A stretch of DNA of 64,000 nt from Nitrosomonas sp. Nm33 (GCF_900107265.1 NZ_FNPJ01000002.1:1-64000); one strand, 5' to 3'; numbered from the stretch's first letter, positions 1 to 9,874 are shown. Translations and numbers: made by a program. Notes: generated by a model from the sequence alone, not told the origin.

Positions 1-523
1 CCAGTGCACTTCCAGCCTTATGATACAGCCGGGCATCTGTCGGGTAATTGATCGCTTTTTCCTGCACCGTGCTATCCACGTTTACTGCTGTGAGCGATGT
101 CTTTGATACGGTCTGCGTGGCAATTCCTGCTACCACCGTTAGACTTAACATGAATTCACAGCCTGCTTCGCCTATGCGGTCACGAAATCTCGTCATCTAG
201 CTGGGATCGATTGGTAATTCGTGGCGAAAGTATTCTTCTCCACAGAAGTATTGCCAATAGGGATTCTCCACCCAGCGTTCCACCACCGTTTCATCCGATT
301 CATTGAAAGTGTGCTTCAGGTAGTGCAGCCCTACCATCAAGCGGATCGGAATAGCTGGGCGGCCTTCATCTGAATACAGTCGTTCAAACCGCTCTTCTAC
401 TACAGACCAGTCAATCTTCCCTGCCAGGCGATACAGCTCGTGGCGCTGGTCCAACATCTGCTCCAGTCTCATGCGAAAAAGATCATCACAGGGGGTGGGT
501 TCTTGCTTCTTTGGCTTCATCAA
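1..523 (-). pseudogene. IS5-type transposase, interrupted by an in-frame stop and cut by the window edge
   Basis: The first 108 codons match the N-terminal (DUF772-type) part of IS5-family DDE transposases: the region around RHELYRLAGKIDW, the GRPAIPIRLMVGLHYLKH segment and the WVENPYWQYFCGEEYF segment are typical. A TAG at 197-199 then interrupts it. The same frame stays open beyond the stop to base 1 (MTRFRDRIGEAGCEFML..., then a segment with VDSTVQEKAINYPTDARL), which is the normal continuation of this family. The TAG stands where relatives usually have a serine codon, so one substitution (TCG to TAG) would explain it. The remainder, including the catalytic DDE core, lies outside the window. 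No terminal inverted repeat could be assigned with confidence upstream of base 523. Confidence 0.8.
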
Positions 524-737
524 TTCACCAGAAATTAGGGGTCAATAGTATTAATTCTGGCAAATTCCATACCTTTTCAGTATCCCTCAATGCCAATATT
601 TATGCTAGCTTCTATAGTATTTCAGGGGCGACTAACTAGGTTCCAAAAATAACTAGACGAGAATGATCTAATCTGTGACATAAACAACTAGTTTAGTTTT
701 TCATCATTAGCACTACCTTGTCTTTCTTTGTTGGAGA

Positions 738-1553
738 CTATTTGGTCACTTTATTATCCTTCTTTCCCTCATCCTCGTTTTCATTATCCTTGCTTTCATT
801 ATTTTCGTTAATTTCAAGGCCTTCATCTTCAGGTGGAGGATTACCATCGTAGACTAGATTTCTCCGCCGTTGCAGATAAGCGTCGCGTACAAATTCATAT
901 TTATCTAGCGCTGCTTCTTCAAGAGTTTTATCCGTATCTAACATCTGGGCGCGCGTATCAACAGACCATCCTACCGAAGCTGGGAGACGAACAGTCAGAA
1001 AATCAAAATTAGGATATATCGACCAAATTGGATGGAAAAAAGTACTATCCACTCCAATTCCTACAGCATCACGTATTGTACTAGGACCTAGGAGAGGTAA
1101 GACGAGATAAGGCCCGGGGTCAATACCGTAACGACCGAGCGTCTGACCAAAATCTTCATTACGCTTGCTGATATTAATATCGCTGACTGCACTGATGTCG
1201 CTTGCGAGATCGACGATACCAAGCATACCGAATGTTGTATTAATAACTACCCGAGTTGCGCTTGCTGCTGCAGTATCAAATTTCAATTGCAATAATGCAT
1301 TAGCAGTAATCACCACATCGCCAAAATTAGAAAAAACATTGCCGATGATCATCTCAAGAGGATCGGGAGTAACTGCTCGATAGCCCTTTGCTACAGGTTT
1401 CATTACATAGGCATCAAACTTTTCATTAAATGCAAACACTGCCCGGTTCATTGACTCCAGCGGGTCTCGTTTATTATTCTCGACCGAGGCACAACCAGTC
1501 AGCATATACCCCAATAACATCGGAACCAGCAATTTATAGCGATATAATGTCAT
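738..1553 (-). CDS. mlaA: MlaA/VacJ-family outer-membrane lipoprotein
   Basis: A 271-residue lipoprotein of the MlaA (VacJ) family, the outer-membrane component that removes mislocalised phospholipids from the outer leaflet and passes them to the periplasmic MlaC carrier. I start it at 1553 because this places a short lipoprotein signal with lipobox LTGC (Cys21) at the N-terminus; a longer frame begins at 1625 but would bury the signal. The family core is clear: DPLESMNRAVFAFNEKFD, TTFGMLGIVDLASD and the glycine- and proline-rich PGPYLVLPLLGPSTIRDAVG. The C-terminus ends in a tail of about 30 residues rich in Glu, Asp, Asn and Lys. The mlaFEDCB transport genes are not adjacent, so it is an orphan here. 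Confidence 0.9.
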   Translation of the reverse strand: MTLYRYKLLVPMLLGYMLTGCASVENNKRDPLESMNRAVFAFNEKFDAYVMKPVAKGYRAVTPDPLEMIIGNVFSNFGDVVITANALLQLKFDTAAASATRVVINTTFGMLGIVDLASDISAVSDINISKRNEDFGQTLGRYGIDPGPYLVLPLLGPSTIRDAVGIGVDSTFFHPIWSIYPNFDFLTVRLPASVGWSVDTRAQMLDTDKTLEEAALDKYEFVRDAYLQRRRNLVYDGNPPPEDEGLEINENNESKDNENEDEGKKDNKVTK

Positions 1554-1793
1554 TTTTACATTTGTCAATATTATTTGTGAACAGGGCATCTTGCCATAAT
1601 TATGCGATTGCGACAACTTCCTCATCGGTGGCTTCCACTCGTTCCCTGTTAAAATTTGATCAACTACCCATTAGCACGGTAATTAACGAACGGCTGCTCC
1701 TCTGTCTAGTCTCTACAGTACTCTGCTTTCTCTTGGCTAGGTACATGAGTGTCATGATGTTCATTCAGCTTTGTCGATGTGTTTGACCTACGG

Positions 1794-2405
1794 CTAATAA
1801 AAAGATGGCACTGACACTCCCATCCATATGAGTGTAAGAATTATAAGCGTTATTCCTATACCAATAGTGCCAACTATCATACCTACAATGATAGTTAATC
1901 CATCTTTATTAAGTAAACCTAGGGACATGATGAGAATTCCCCAACCAGGAGGAACGTTTACCAAAGGAATAGGTAGAGCTATGGAAATAGTAAATATAAA
2001 GGCAAAAATACCAATAATTCGTTCCCAGGCGCGTACGCTGATATATGTAAGTCTTGGGTGCAGATAGCTTTCAATTTTACGTAACCACGTGGTTGCTTTT
2101 ACAATCAATTTTTCCAGACTTTTTTTGCTAATTTCCTTTTTACTGATCCATCCAGGCAGCCAAGGAGATTTCATTCCCCACATCATTTGTATTGAGAAAA
2201 TAAAAAGTGGAATAGAAAAAAAAGTGGTATAGCCAGGTGGAGCAGGGATAGGAAGGCAAATGGGTAAAGCTGCAATAGCAAGTAAAATACCAAATCCTCT
2301 CTCACGGAGAGAATTTTTGATTTGACCAACACTCATCTTCTCGCTAGTATTTTGTATCACCACTAACTGGAGCAATTCAGATGTAGTGCGTTCTTTGTTC
2401 TCCAT
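1794..2405 (-). CDS. ExoD-family membrane protein
   Basis: A 203-residue integral membrane protein of the ExoD family, first described for exopolysaccharide synthesis in rhizobia; the biochemical role is not established. Several hydrophobic segments are visible: LLAIAALPICLPIPAPPG, a FFSIPLFIFSIQMMWG stretch, and two C-terminal segments around IIGIFAFIFTISIALPIPL and IIVGMIVGTIGIGITLIIL. The paired PIPxPPG-like motifs and the WLPxWI segment are family features. The start at 2405 is preceded by AAGGAAAT at good spacing; the frame is open back to 2483 but has no better ribosome site. It lies 240 bp upstream of mlaA on the same strand, so co-transcription is possible but unproven. Confidence 0.8.
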   Translation of the reverse strand: MENKERTTSELLQLVVIQNTSEKMSVGQIKNSLRERGFGILLAIAALPICLPIPAPPGYTTFFSIPLFIFSIQMMWGMKSPWLPGWISKKEISKKSLEKLIVKATTWLRKIESYLHPRLTYISVRAWERIIGIFAFIFTISIALPIPLVNVPPGWGILIMSLGLLNKDGLTIIVGMIVGTIGIGITLIILTLIWMGVSVPSFY

Positions 2406-2483
2406 TAATATTTCCTTATGATGAAACCATGGTAATTTTATATAGATAAGCGATATTCCAGAAGGAATTTTAATGTTTCCCAT

Positions 2484-3183
2484 AAAAAAATAAGCTCGAT
2501 GAGTGACGGATTATCTGGTTTGGTTACAATCCGTGTTATAAGCAAATAATGGGCTAAAGAATGGTAATTCCATTTCTAAATAAAACATGATGCGAGGGCG
2601 AGCTGCAGGCAGTATAAGTAATACGACAAGGAGAAATCGACAAAATCAGGTTTGATTTAGAAATGGAACAAATTATTTTCGGATGGTAAGAGTTGATATA
2701 CCCTAAATGAAAAAGTTAGAGGTATGGTTGCATCTAAGCTATACAATTTTTATTCGATATATAACGAAGTGTGGCTGCAAGAAAGAAAAAGCAAGCCGCC
2801 CAGCTTTAAATGCTTTGTATAGCTAAATTCAAAAAAATCATAATTATATTGAACAGGATAGGATAATGATGTTTTTGAATTTCCAGTCAGCGCATTTAAA
2901 ACACTCTATCCGTGGATAAGGCTGTGATAACTGCTCTATATCGGTGAGAGATAATAATTATTTCGGTCGCTTAGAAAAGATGCTAATGCTTTTATTATTT
3001 TGACCAATAAACAAGATTCGAGAATGCGAATTTCATACTCCACCTTAACTGGTGAGTAATTAACATTGTTCCCGAGTTATTTTTTAATCAATTTTTAAAG
3101 CAATCCCATCTGTTTTGACTTATCTGCTCACCTAATTGCAGAATTTCATACAGGCAGATACTGGGCAGCCCGATTATCTTGCT
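2484..3183. other. 700-bp intergenic region with one MITE copy
   Basis: No convincing gene. The first third holds repeat copy A (2568-2668). The rest is AT-rich; the only frames are short, for example about 40 codons on the plus strand near 2707, without a convincing ribosome site or recognisable protein. No tRNA or structured RNA was recognised. Confidence 0.6.
2568..2668 (+). repeat. MITE-like element, copy A
   Basis: A 101-bp non-coding element bounded by near-perfect 18-bp inverted repeats (left end TTCCATTTCTAAATAAAA, right end its complement with one or two changes). It shares its whole length with copies B (16867), C (26249) and D (63531, opposite orientation), including the internal GCAGnCAGTATAA and AAGGAGAA blocks. 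It is flanked by TAA on the left and CAA on the right, a degraded 3-bp target duplication. It is the most diverged of the four and so may be the oldest. Confidence 0.8.
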
Positions 3184-3546
3184 TTACTTGATTGTTTCAA
3201 GGCTAACGTGAGCTCGTCCTTTTTTTATAAAACCTAACGCCACTGCTGCACGTTTGGTCACATCGATAATGTTGCTGTTGTGAGGAGCCAAACGATCGTT
3301 TATTTTGACAACTATACTGCGATTATTTTCAAGATTAGTAACTTTGACGAGCGTACCATAAGGAAAATCATTATGCGCTGCTGTAAACCTACTCTGATTG
3401 AAAACTTCACCATTGGCTGTTTTCTTACCTTGGTACTTATCATTGTAATGGACAGCATAACCTGTTTTGGCTAACGTGATGCCTGAGCCAAGGATGAGAT
3501 AAATAATGAGGGTAGTAAGGAGCATTGAAGTAAGGTGTTTAGTCAT
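3184..3546 (-). CDS. RlpA-like double-psi beta-barrel protein
   Basis: A 120-residue exported protein: an N-terminal signal peptide of about 26 residues (TTLIIYLILGSGITLA) followed by one double-psi beta-barrel domain of the RlpA family, which in some bacteria is a septal lytic transglycosylase acting on peptidoglycan stripped of stem peptides. Family motifs are present in order: GKKTANGEVFN, FTAAHNDFPYGTLVKVTN, IVVKINDR and IIDVTKRAAVALGF. The conserved acidic residues of the DPBB pocket (in NDR and IIDVT) are there. The SPOR domain and lipobox of classical RlpA are missing, so this is a short variant and enzymatic activity is uncertain. It stands alone between the long intergenic region and a coiled-coil membrane protein. 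Confidence 0.85.
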   Translation of the reverse strand: MTKHLTSMLLTTLIIYLILGSGITLAKTGYAVHYNDKYQGKKTANGEVFNQSRFTAAHNDFPYGTLVKVTNLENNRSIVVKINDRLAPHNSNIIDVTKRAAVALGFIKKGRAHVSLETIK

Positions 3547-3656
3547 ATTTAATGTCCTCCAATGTATGATTTATAAAATATTTTTCAGACTACTCATGAA
3601 TCAAATTTTTGGAGCAAGTCGTGTAAATTTACTAAAACACATTGAACTTGAGGAAA

Positions 3657-4895
3657 TCAGTGAAATTTATTGATCAATTCATTCATGCTCGTATACAACT
3701 TCTTTTTGCATTCTTCTGCCTTGCCCACTAAATCAATCCATCCTACACTTCTGATACATTCGTTATATTCGAACTGAACCTCATTTTGCTTTTGAAGCAA
3801 ATCAATTGAAGTCGAGAGTTGTTTGATGTGGGCAATAACTTTGTCCAGATTAATATTTCCAACAGTATTTCCCAACTGATCGATGCTTTTTTGGGTTACA
3901 TCGAGTTTCTGTAATGGTTCATTGTTTGCGTGCTTGATTTGATTAGTAATTTCTTGTTTTGTTTCGTTGGTGTAATCTTTTAGCTTATTTCCTAGCTCTC
4001 CAATACTCTTCTGAGTAAGAGTTACCAAAGTTTTTTCGTGTGCTTCAAGTTCATTCTGAACAAATGAATTGATTCCTTGCTGGAGGGTTTCTAGTGAATG
4101 ATCAATTGCTTGATTGAAAGATTGCATTTTATTTTCAATAAGATGACTGATATTCCCATCAATTTGTTTCAGGATGTCACCAGATATTTTATCGACTGGC
4201 TCTCTTGTATTGATAATCTCTTTTTTTGCGTCGCTGATGATTGATTTAATTTCATCAGAAGCTTGATTGAAGGATTGCATTTTATTTTCAATAAGATGAT
4301 TGATGCCCCCATCAATTTGTTTAAGGATGTCACCAGATATTTTATCGACTGGCTCTCTTGTATTGATAATCTCTTCTTTTGCATCGCTGATGCTTGATTT
4401 GATTTCATTAGAAAAGTGTTTGTGTTTATCTTCAAGAAAGCGCAATGACTGCTTTTCATTTTCAGCAGTTAATAATGAGATGAGTAATACTTCTTTCTTT
4501 TCTTTTTGATCGAGATTGCCAATCATCTCTTCCAATATGCTGGAAGCTACTTCTTTATCGGCTAAATTTTCAATTTGATTAAGATCTGAAGCATTTAGTA
4601 ATGTTTTTAGACTGGCTTGCATTACACCAATATTTGCCTCAGCTTTGGATATAGCAGCAGATTGGCGGAATAATTCGTAAGGTAAAAAAAGCAAAGTGAG
4701 TAAAAGGCAAGTAATATAAATAACAATTTTCCAATTTCTTTTTTGTAGAATGAAACTGAAACCAAATAGGGTGAGGATCAAAATAATCGAGGGTGTCAGA
4801 ATTGAAGCGATTTCGAACCAGCTCCTATCTGTAACTGCACTTAAAGAAAAATTATTTAGCAGGCCAGCTATAAATTTATTTAACTCACTCATCAA
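3657..4895 (-). CDS. Two-helix membrane protein with long repeated coiled-coil domain, function unknown
   Basis: A 412-residue protein that I do not recognise. Residues 31-50 and 56-74 are two transmembrane helices close together; the remainder is hydrophilic, rich in Gln, Glu, Lys, Ile and Leu, and looks like extended coiled coil. Residues 163-213 and 214-264 are a near-perfect tandem duplication of 51 residues (shared core EIINTREPVDKISGDILKQI). A shorter related motif, TQKSIGELGN / TQKSIDQLGN, recurs near 294 and 334. Two cysteines lie near the C-terminus. Two adjacent ATGs (4895, 4892) follow GGAG; either could be used. Without homologues the function cannot be stated; a structural or tethering role at the inner membrane is only a guess from its shape. 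Confidence 0.75.
   Translation of the reverse strand: MMSELNKFIAGLLNNFSLSAVTDRSWFEIASILTPSIILILTLFGFSFILQKRNWKIVIYITCLLLTLLFLPYELFRQSAAISKAEANIGVMQASLKTLLNASDLNQIENLADKEVASSILEEMIGNLDQKEKKEVLLISLLTAENEKQSLRFLEDKHKHFSNEIKSSISDAKEEIINTREPVDKISGDILKQIDGGINHLIENKMQSFNQASDEIKSIISDAKKEIINTREPVDKISGDILKQIDGNISHLIENKMQSFNQAIDHSLETLQQGINSFVQNELEAHEKTLVTLTQKSIGELGNKLKDYTNETKQEITNQIKHANNEPLQKLDVTQKSIDQLGNTVGNINLDKVIAHIKQLSTSIDLLQKQNEVQFEYNECIRSVGWIDLVGKAEECKKKLYTSMNELINKFH
4104..4409 (-). repeat. In-frame 153-bp tandem duplication inside the coiled-coil gene
   Basis: Bases 4257-4409 and 4104-4256 encode the same 51-residue block with only a handful of changes. The period is a multiple of three, so the reading frame is kept. 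The high DNA similarity suggests a recent duplication rather than an ancient protein repeat. Confidence 0.85.
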
Positions 4896-5095
4896 TCACT
4901 CCGCATAAGAACTGGAAAAATTAATAACGAAAAATACCTTTCTATATTTTTCTTATCCGTATGGTATTTGCCAATATCTTATAACTGTAAATAAATTTGA
5001 TTGTATAGGCTATCAAATTTTTAGTCTGATGATTATCAGATCAGCCTGGGATATCTATGAAATCGTATTAAACAGTCATAATTACGTTCGAACAT

Positions 5096-6061
5096 TTATA
5101 GCTTATTTGATTTCTCAGATTGATCTAGCCACGTTTCCAGCCCCATGGCGTTTAGTTCGATATCGACACGTAATAATTCATAAATCTCTGTAGGCGACCA
5201 GGTGCAGCCATGCATTGCGAGCCGTTGGCATAATAAATCTTTTAATGCTTGCACAATAAACTCATGGCTCTCTGCTGTTTTGTTAGCGGCTTGATTGGCG
5301 ATATTGACAAACGCATCAATCAGATCATGCATTTGCGTTGCATGATGCGGCAAATGACCGATACGGCTGTAGTGCGTCAGAAAAGCATATTGTGGTTGAT
5401 AGCTCATAATTCGATTCAATGATGCATGGGCAGCTTCTGGATCAAATTGTACCGGGGTTGTAGTTGGAAAAACGAATTCCAGTCCATCTACATCTAGTTC
5501 CCGATAAGAAACGCCAAAGGTATCCCCTGTGAAAAAGGACTGACTCCTTTCGTCAAAAATACAATAGTGATGACGGGCATGACCAGGAGTATCAAGCAGC
5601 AAAAGAGGACGGCCATTCAAGTCGATACGGGTTTCGTCAGGGGCTTCGAGAACACGATTTTCGTCAATGGGAGAAATTTCGCCATATAAGCGTTTAAATT
5701 CCGCTTTGCCATAAACTGCCATTACACCCGCAATTAGTTTGGCAGGATTAATCATATATTTTGCACCACGTGGATGGACAACCAATTTGGCATTGGGCAG
5801 CAATCGCATGAATTCACTTGCGCCGCCAGCATGGTCGAGATGAATGTGTGTGAGAAACACATAAGCTATTTTCTCAGGAGCAAGTTGCTTATTTTGTAGT
5901 ATCTGTATGACGCCTGGCACAGAAAATTGGGTGCCTGTGTCAATCAAGGCAGCAACACCATTTTCGACAATCAGGTGGATAGCCGCGCGACCGGGGCGAT
6001 GGTATTGGGCATCGATGGCAGTGATTCCAAAGTCGTAGTCGATGATATTGGGTAAATTCAT
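5096..6061 (-). CDS. Metallo-beta-lactamase-fold hydrolase
   Basis: A 321-residue hydrolase of the metallo-beta-lactamase superfamily. The zinc-binding signature HIHLDHAGG is at residues 72-80, with further expected ligands in LLDTPGHARHHY and FFTGDTFG and a late histidine in FLTHYSR. The early DTGTQ strand is also typical. There is no signal peptide, so it should be cytoplasmic. This glyoxalase-II-like branch covers thioester hydrolases, lactonases and others; the substrate cannot be read from sequence. It lies 54 bp downstream of acsA on the same strand and is probably co-transcribed, which hints at a role in acyl or aldehyde metabolism. Confidence 0.8.
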   Translation of the reverse strand: MNLPNIIDYDFGITAIDAQYHRPGRAAIHLIVENGVAALIDTGTQFSVPGVIQILQNKQLAPEKIAYVFLTHIHLDHAGGASEFMRLLPNAKLVVHPRGAKYMINPAKLIAGVMAVYGKAEFKRLYGEISPIDENRVLEAPDETRIDLNGRPLLLLDTPGHARHHYCIFDERSQSFFTGDTFGVSYRELDVDGLEFVFPTTTPVQFDPEAAHASLNRIMSYQPQYAFLTHYSRIGHLPHHATQMHDLIDAFVNIANQAANKTAESHEFIVQALKDLLCQRLAMHGCTWSPTEIYELLRVDIELNAMGLETWLDQSEKSNKL

Positions 6062-6115
6062 ATTTTTCGTTGGAATGTTTGGAGCTAGATTGAGTAATAA
6101 AATGGCTATTTCAAT

Positions 6116-8086
6116 TTAATGAATAGGTTGTTTAAGTTGATCAAGAATGGCAGGATTCTCGAGTGTAGAGGTATCTTGAGTAATTTCTTCTCCTCTGGCA
6201 AGCGAGCGGAGTAATCGCCGCATGATTTTGCCAGAGCGTGTTTTGGGTAGATTGTCGCCAAAACGGATTTCTTCGGGCTTGGCAATGGGGCCGATTTCGT
6301 GTCCAACCCATTCCCTAAGTGAGTTGGCTATTTCAAAAGCTTGCTCGCCATGAGGGCATTTTTGTTTCAAAACGACAAATGCAACTACGACTTCTCCTTT
6401 GATTTCATGTGGTTTTCCTACGACTGCCGCTTCAGCAACCAGCGGATTGGCCACAAGCGCTGACTCAATTTCCATGGTTCCCAGACGATGACCGGATACG
6501 TTTAATACATCGTCAATACGTCCCATGATCCAGAAATAGCCATCGTTATCACGATGTGCAGAGTCACCTGCTAGATAAAAATGACCTCCACCAATATCTT
6601 GAGGAAAGTAAGTTTTTTTGAAACGCTCTGGATCTCCCCATAATGTGCGGATCTGGGAGGGAAATGGCTGCTTGATGACAAGAAATCCACCTTTTCCCTG
6701 TTCAACCTCATGGCCTGCTTCATCGATTACCGCAGCGCTGATTCCAGGTAAAGGAAACGTGCATGATCCAGGTTTGAGGGAGATCGCACCAGGAGCCGGT
6801 GCTATCATGTGGCAACCTGTTTCAGTTTGCCACCAAGTATCTACGATTGGGCAGCGGGATTGGCCCACTACGGTGTAATACCACATCCAGGCTTCGGGAT
6901 TAATCGGTTCACCTACAGAGCCGAGCAGGCGCAGTGAGGACAAATCATATTGAGCAGGTAAATCTGCTCCCAATTTAATCAATGAGCGAATTGCAGTAGG
7001 CGCAGTATAGAAAGTAGTTACTTTGTGATTTTGTATAATTTTCCAAAGGCGTCCAGCATCCGGATAAGTCGGTACACCTTCGAAGATAACTTGAGTTGCC
7101 CCCATGGCCAATGGACCATACGTTACATAGCTATGACCGGTAATCCAGCCAACATCGGCGGTACACCAAAAAATATCGGTCGGTTTGTAATCAAAGATCC
7201 ATTGCATACTTGCCATTACACCCAGCAGATAACCTGCTGACGAGTGCTGGACGCCTTTGGGTTTGCCCGTGGAACCAGAGGTGTAGAGGGTAAATAAGGG
7301 ATGCTCGGCATGGATCCATTCAGGCTCGCAGTCAGTTTGCTTGTTCTGGGTGAGCTCATGCCACCAGATATCGCGACCGGCATGCCATGGTGCGTCAATA
7401 CCCATATGTTTATAAACGATAACTGATTTAACTGAGTCTGTTCCGCCCATGCTGAGGGCTTCATCGACAGTTGCTTTCAACGGGTGATTTTTACCACCAC
7501 GCGTTTGCTCATCTGCAGTAATAACAGCTACTGCACCGGCGTCAACGATGCGTTCGTGTAGACTTTTAGCAGAAAATCCAGCGAATACGACCGAGTGAAT
7601 AGCACCAATGCGCGCACACGCTTGCATGGCGACAACAGCTTCAATACGCATTGGCAAGTAAATAATGATGCGATCGCCTTTTTTGATGTTAAGTGCTTTC
7701 AAGCCATTGGCAAACTGACAAACAAGCTGGTAGAGCTCGCGGTAAGTGCAACGGCTTACCTTGCCATCATCAGCTTCAAAAATAATAGCTAATTTATCCG
7801 GTTGACTGGTAAGGTGCCGATCAAGGCAATTATATGAAATATTTAGTTCACCATCCTCAAACCATTTGAAAAAAGGAGGGTCTGAATCATTCAGGACACG
7901 TGTAAAAGGTTTATGCCACAGAATATATTTTTGTGCCAACTTGCTCCAGAAACCGGGGTAATCCTTCTCAGCTTCAGCACACAACGCTTGATATGCTTCC
8001 ATACCAGCCAGATTAGCCTGTTCAACAAATTCGGGAAAAGGGGGAAAGACACGTGCTTCATGCAGTACGGATACGATGGTAGACAT
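6116..8086 (-). CDS. acsA: Acetyl-CoA synthetase
   Basis: AMP-forming acetate-CoA ligase, 656 residues, near the usual length of about 650. It activates acetate with ATP to acetyl-AMP and then forms acetyl-CoA. Visible motifs: [10 protein letters not shown] (269-278, nucleotide loop), DTWWQTETG (416-424, with the tryptophan that restricts the acyl pocket to acetate), [10 protein letters not shown] (532-541, hinge region), and [11 protein letters not shown] (614-624), whose Lys620 is the residue acetylated in homologues to switch the enzyme off. The ribosome site AAAGGA lies 7 bases before the ATG. It is transcribed divergently from leuC and is followed by the MBL-fold hydrolase. Confidence 0.95.
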   Translation of the reverse strand: MSTIVSVLHEARVFPPFPEFVEQANLAGMEAYQALCAEAEKDYPGFWSKLAQKYILWHKPFTRVLNDSDPPFFKWFEDGELNISYNCLDRHLTSQPDKLAIIFEADDGKVSRCTYRELYQLVCQFANGLKALNIKKGDRIIIYLPMRIEAVVAMQACARIGAIHSVVFAGFSAKSLHERIVDAGAVAVITADEQTRGGKNHPLKATVDEALSMGGTDSVKSVIVYKHMGIDAPWHAGRDIWWHELTQNKQTDCEPEWIHAEHPLFTLYTSGSTGKPKGVQHSSAGYLLGVMASMQWIFDYKPTDIFWCTADVGWITGHSYVTYGPLAMGATQVIFEGVPTYPDAGRLWKIIQNHKVTTFYTAPTAIRSLIKLGADLPAQYDLSSLRLLGSVGEPINPEAWMWYYTVVGQSRCPIVDTWWQTETGCHMIAPAPGAISLKPGSCTFPLPGISAAVIDEAGHEVEQGKGGFLVIKQPFPSQIRTLWGDPERFKKTYFPQDIGGGHFYLAGDSAHRDNDGYFWIMGRIDDVLNVSGHRLGTMEIESALVANPLVAEAAVVGKPHEIKGEVVVAFVVLKQKCPHGEQAFEIANSLREWVGHEIGPIAKPEEIRFGDNLPKTRSGKIMRRLLRSLARGEEITQDTSTLENPAILDQLKQPIH

Positions 8087-8269
8087 AGGACAATCCTTTA
8101 TTTCATTATTTTGTGGCGAAGAATGATGAACAGGAAAATTGTACCATTCATGGGGCCGGAAGGAAGTTGCTCTTCACCATATAGCTAAATATATTGACGC
8201 TTGAATGACAACCTACTGCTTAATACTGCTTTATGGGATAATAATCTTATTATTTTGGAATATCGTAAA

Positions 8270-9682
8270 ATGAAGACGTTATACGACAAACTTTGGGAAA
8301 GCCATGTGGTGCATGCAGAATCAGACAGCCCCGACAGCATGGTCATTCTTTACATTGATCGTCACCTGGTGCACGAAGTAACCAGTCCTCAGGCGTTCGA
8401 GGGATTGAAATTGGCTAGACGCAAACCCTGGCGAGTCAATTCGATTCTAGCGGTAGCAGATCATAATGTACCTACAACCGATCGGAGCAGTGGTATTAGC
8501 GACCCAATATCGCGCTTGCAAGTAGATACTCTGGATCAGAATTGCGAGGAGCTGGGCATAACCGAGTTCCGAATGAACGATCAGCGACAAGGGATCGTGC
8601 ACGTCATTGGGCCGGAGCAGGGTGCGACGTTACCAGGGATGACAGTAGTCTGTGGAGACTCACATACCAGTACCCATGGTGCTTTTGGCTGTCTTGCCTT
8701 TGGCATTGGTACATCCGAGGTAGAGCATGTACTGGCGACCCAGTGTTTGTTGACCAAAAAATCCAAGTCGATGCAGATATTGGTCGAAGGCAAACTAGGA
8801 TATGGGGTAACGGCTAAAGATATTGCGCTGGCGATTATTGGTGAGATCGGTACAGCAGGCGGTACGGGTTATGCGATTGAGTTTGCAGGGAGCGCTATAC
8901 GGGCACTTTCCATGGAAGGTCGCATGACGCTTTGCAATATGGCAATTGAGGCAGGTGCGCGTGCAGGGATGATCGCGGTGGATGAAACCACGATCGAATA
9001 CATTAAGGGGCGGCCTTTTGCGCCGAAAGGTGCGATATGGGAGCAAGCAGCTTCCTATTGGCGTACCTTAAAAAGCGATGAAGGAGCAGTATTTGATCGG
9101 GTAGTAAAACTTAAGGCAGAACAAATCAAACCTCAGGTAACTTGGGGAACCTCTCCGGAGATGGTGACTTCAATTGACGGCAAGGTACCGGACCCGACTT
9201 TGATAGCTGACCCAATCAAGCGCCACGATGCAGAGAATGCTCTGAAATACATGGGACTTTCACCTAATACTCCAATCGATGAGATTTTTCTTGACAAGAT
9301 TTTTATTGGTTCATGCACCAATTCGCGAATAGAAGATCTGCGAGAAGCTGCTTCAGTATTGAAAGGCAGGCATATTGCTCCTAATATCAAGCAAGCTCTC
9401 GTGGTTCCAGGTTCAGGCTTGGTAAAATCTCAAGCTGAGCAGGAGGGGATCGATAGAATTTTTCAGGAAGCGGGATTCGAGTGGCGAGAACCTGGTTGTT
9501 CAATGTGCCTCGCGATGAACGAAGACAGACTTATGCCAGGCGAGCGTTGTGCTTCGACATCAAATCGTAATTTTGAAGGACGGCAGGGGCCGGGAGGCAG
9601 AACACACTTGGTCAGTCCTGCCATGGCAGCAGCAGCAGCAGTAGCCGGTCATTTCGTTGATGTTCGTGCGATGAATGAATAG
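8270..9682 (+). CDS. leuC: 3-isopropylmalate dehydratase large subunit
   Basis: LeuC, 470 residues, the [4Fe-4S] subunit of isopropylmalate isomerase that converts 2- to 3-isopropylmalate in leucine synthesis. The cluster cysteines are Cys349 ([10 protein letters not shown]) and Cys410/Cys413 ([11 protein letters not shown]); [12 protein letters not shown] is also present. The frame is open back to 8201, but the family N-terminus [14 protein letters not shown] fixes the start at 8270. Its last 18 or so codons were copied downstream as part of a tandem duplication (see 9622-10133). It leads the cluster leuC-ecn-leuD-leuB-asd; the partner subunit gene leuD lies about 430 bp downstream instead of directly adjacent. 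Confidence 0.96.
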   Translation: MKTLYDKLWESHVVHAESDSPDSMVILYIDRHLVHEVTSPQAFEGLKLARRKPWRVNSILAVADHNVPTTDRSSGISDPISRLQVDTLDQNCEELGITEFRMNDQRQGIVHVIGPEQGATLPGMTVVCGDSHTSTHGAFGCLAFGIGTSEVEHVLATQCLLTKKSKSMQILVEGKLGYGVTAKDIALAIIGEIGTAGGTGYAIEFAGSAIRALSMEGRMTLCNMAIEAGARAGMIAVDETTIEYIKGRPFAPKGAIWEQAASYWRTLKSDEGAVFDRVVKLKAEQIKPQVTWGTSPEMVTSIDGKVPDPTLIADPIKRHDAENALKYMGLSPNTPIDEIFLDKIFIGSCTNSRIEDLREAASVLKGRHIAPNIKQALVVPGSGLVKSQAEQEGIDRIFQEAGFEWREPGCSMCLAMNEDRLMPGERCASTSNRNFEGRQGPGGRTHLVSPAMAAAAAVAGHFVDVRAMNE

Positions 9683-9874
9683 CCTAACACTCTATTTTTG
9701 TTTAAGGAAATACAAATGAAAATGATATCTGTATCGATTGGATTGTTGTGGATTGCTCTGCAGTTGACCGGCTGTCATACCATGCAGGGACTTGGTAAGG
9801 ATATCGAGAGTGGCGGTAAAGCAATCGAGAAATCTGCTCAATAAGCAAAGATATGAAAAAATTTGAGTATTGTA
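9622..9874 (+). repeat. Tandem duplication, unit 1 (leuC end, ecn, leuD start)
   Basis: About 253 bp. It contains the true 3' end of leuC, the first entericidin-like gene and a 22-bp copy of the leuD start (9853-9874). It is followed after four bases by unit 2 (9879-10133), which repeats the same order. The units differ by scattered substitutions and a 6-bp loss in the AGC run of the second leuC tail. Confidence 0.9.
9716..9844 (+). CDS. Entericidin A/B-family small lipoprotein, copy 1
   Basis: A 42-residue protein with a lipoprotein signal ending in LTGC (Cys20), followed by the short family tail [22 protein letters not shown]. The GxGxDIxxGGxAIE pattern is the entericidin A/B signature; in Escherichia coli entericidins are small envelope lipoproteins of an antidote/toxin pair. 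AAGGAAA lies at good distance before the ATG. Related lipoprotein genes are commonly found between leuC and leuD in betaproteobacteria. Any toxic or antidote role is unproven here. Confidence 0.85.
   Translation: MKMISVSIGLLWIALQLTGCHTMQGLGKDIESGGKAIEKSAQ

Noticed and set aside
1430-1786. Plus-strand 118-codon frame covering the mlaA start region
   Set aside because: Antisense to the conserved MlaA N-terminus, no recognisable product.
4104-4409. Repeat array as a possible CRISPR
   Set aside because: Only two units of 153 bp without spacers, inside a coding frame; it is a protein repeat.
5025-5040. TCTGAT/ATCAGA palindrome downstream of the MBL-fold gene
   Set aside because: Six-base stem without a T-run on the minus strand; too weak to call a terminator.
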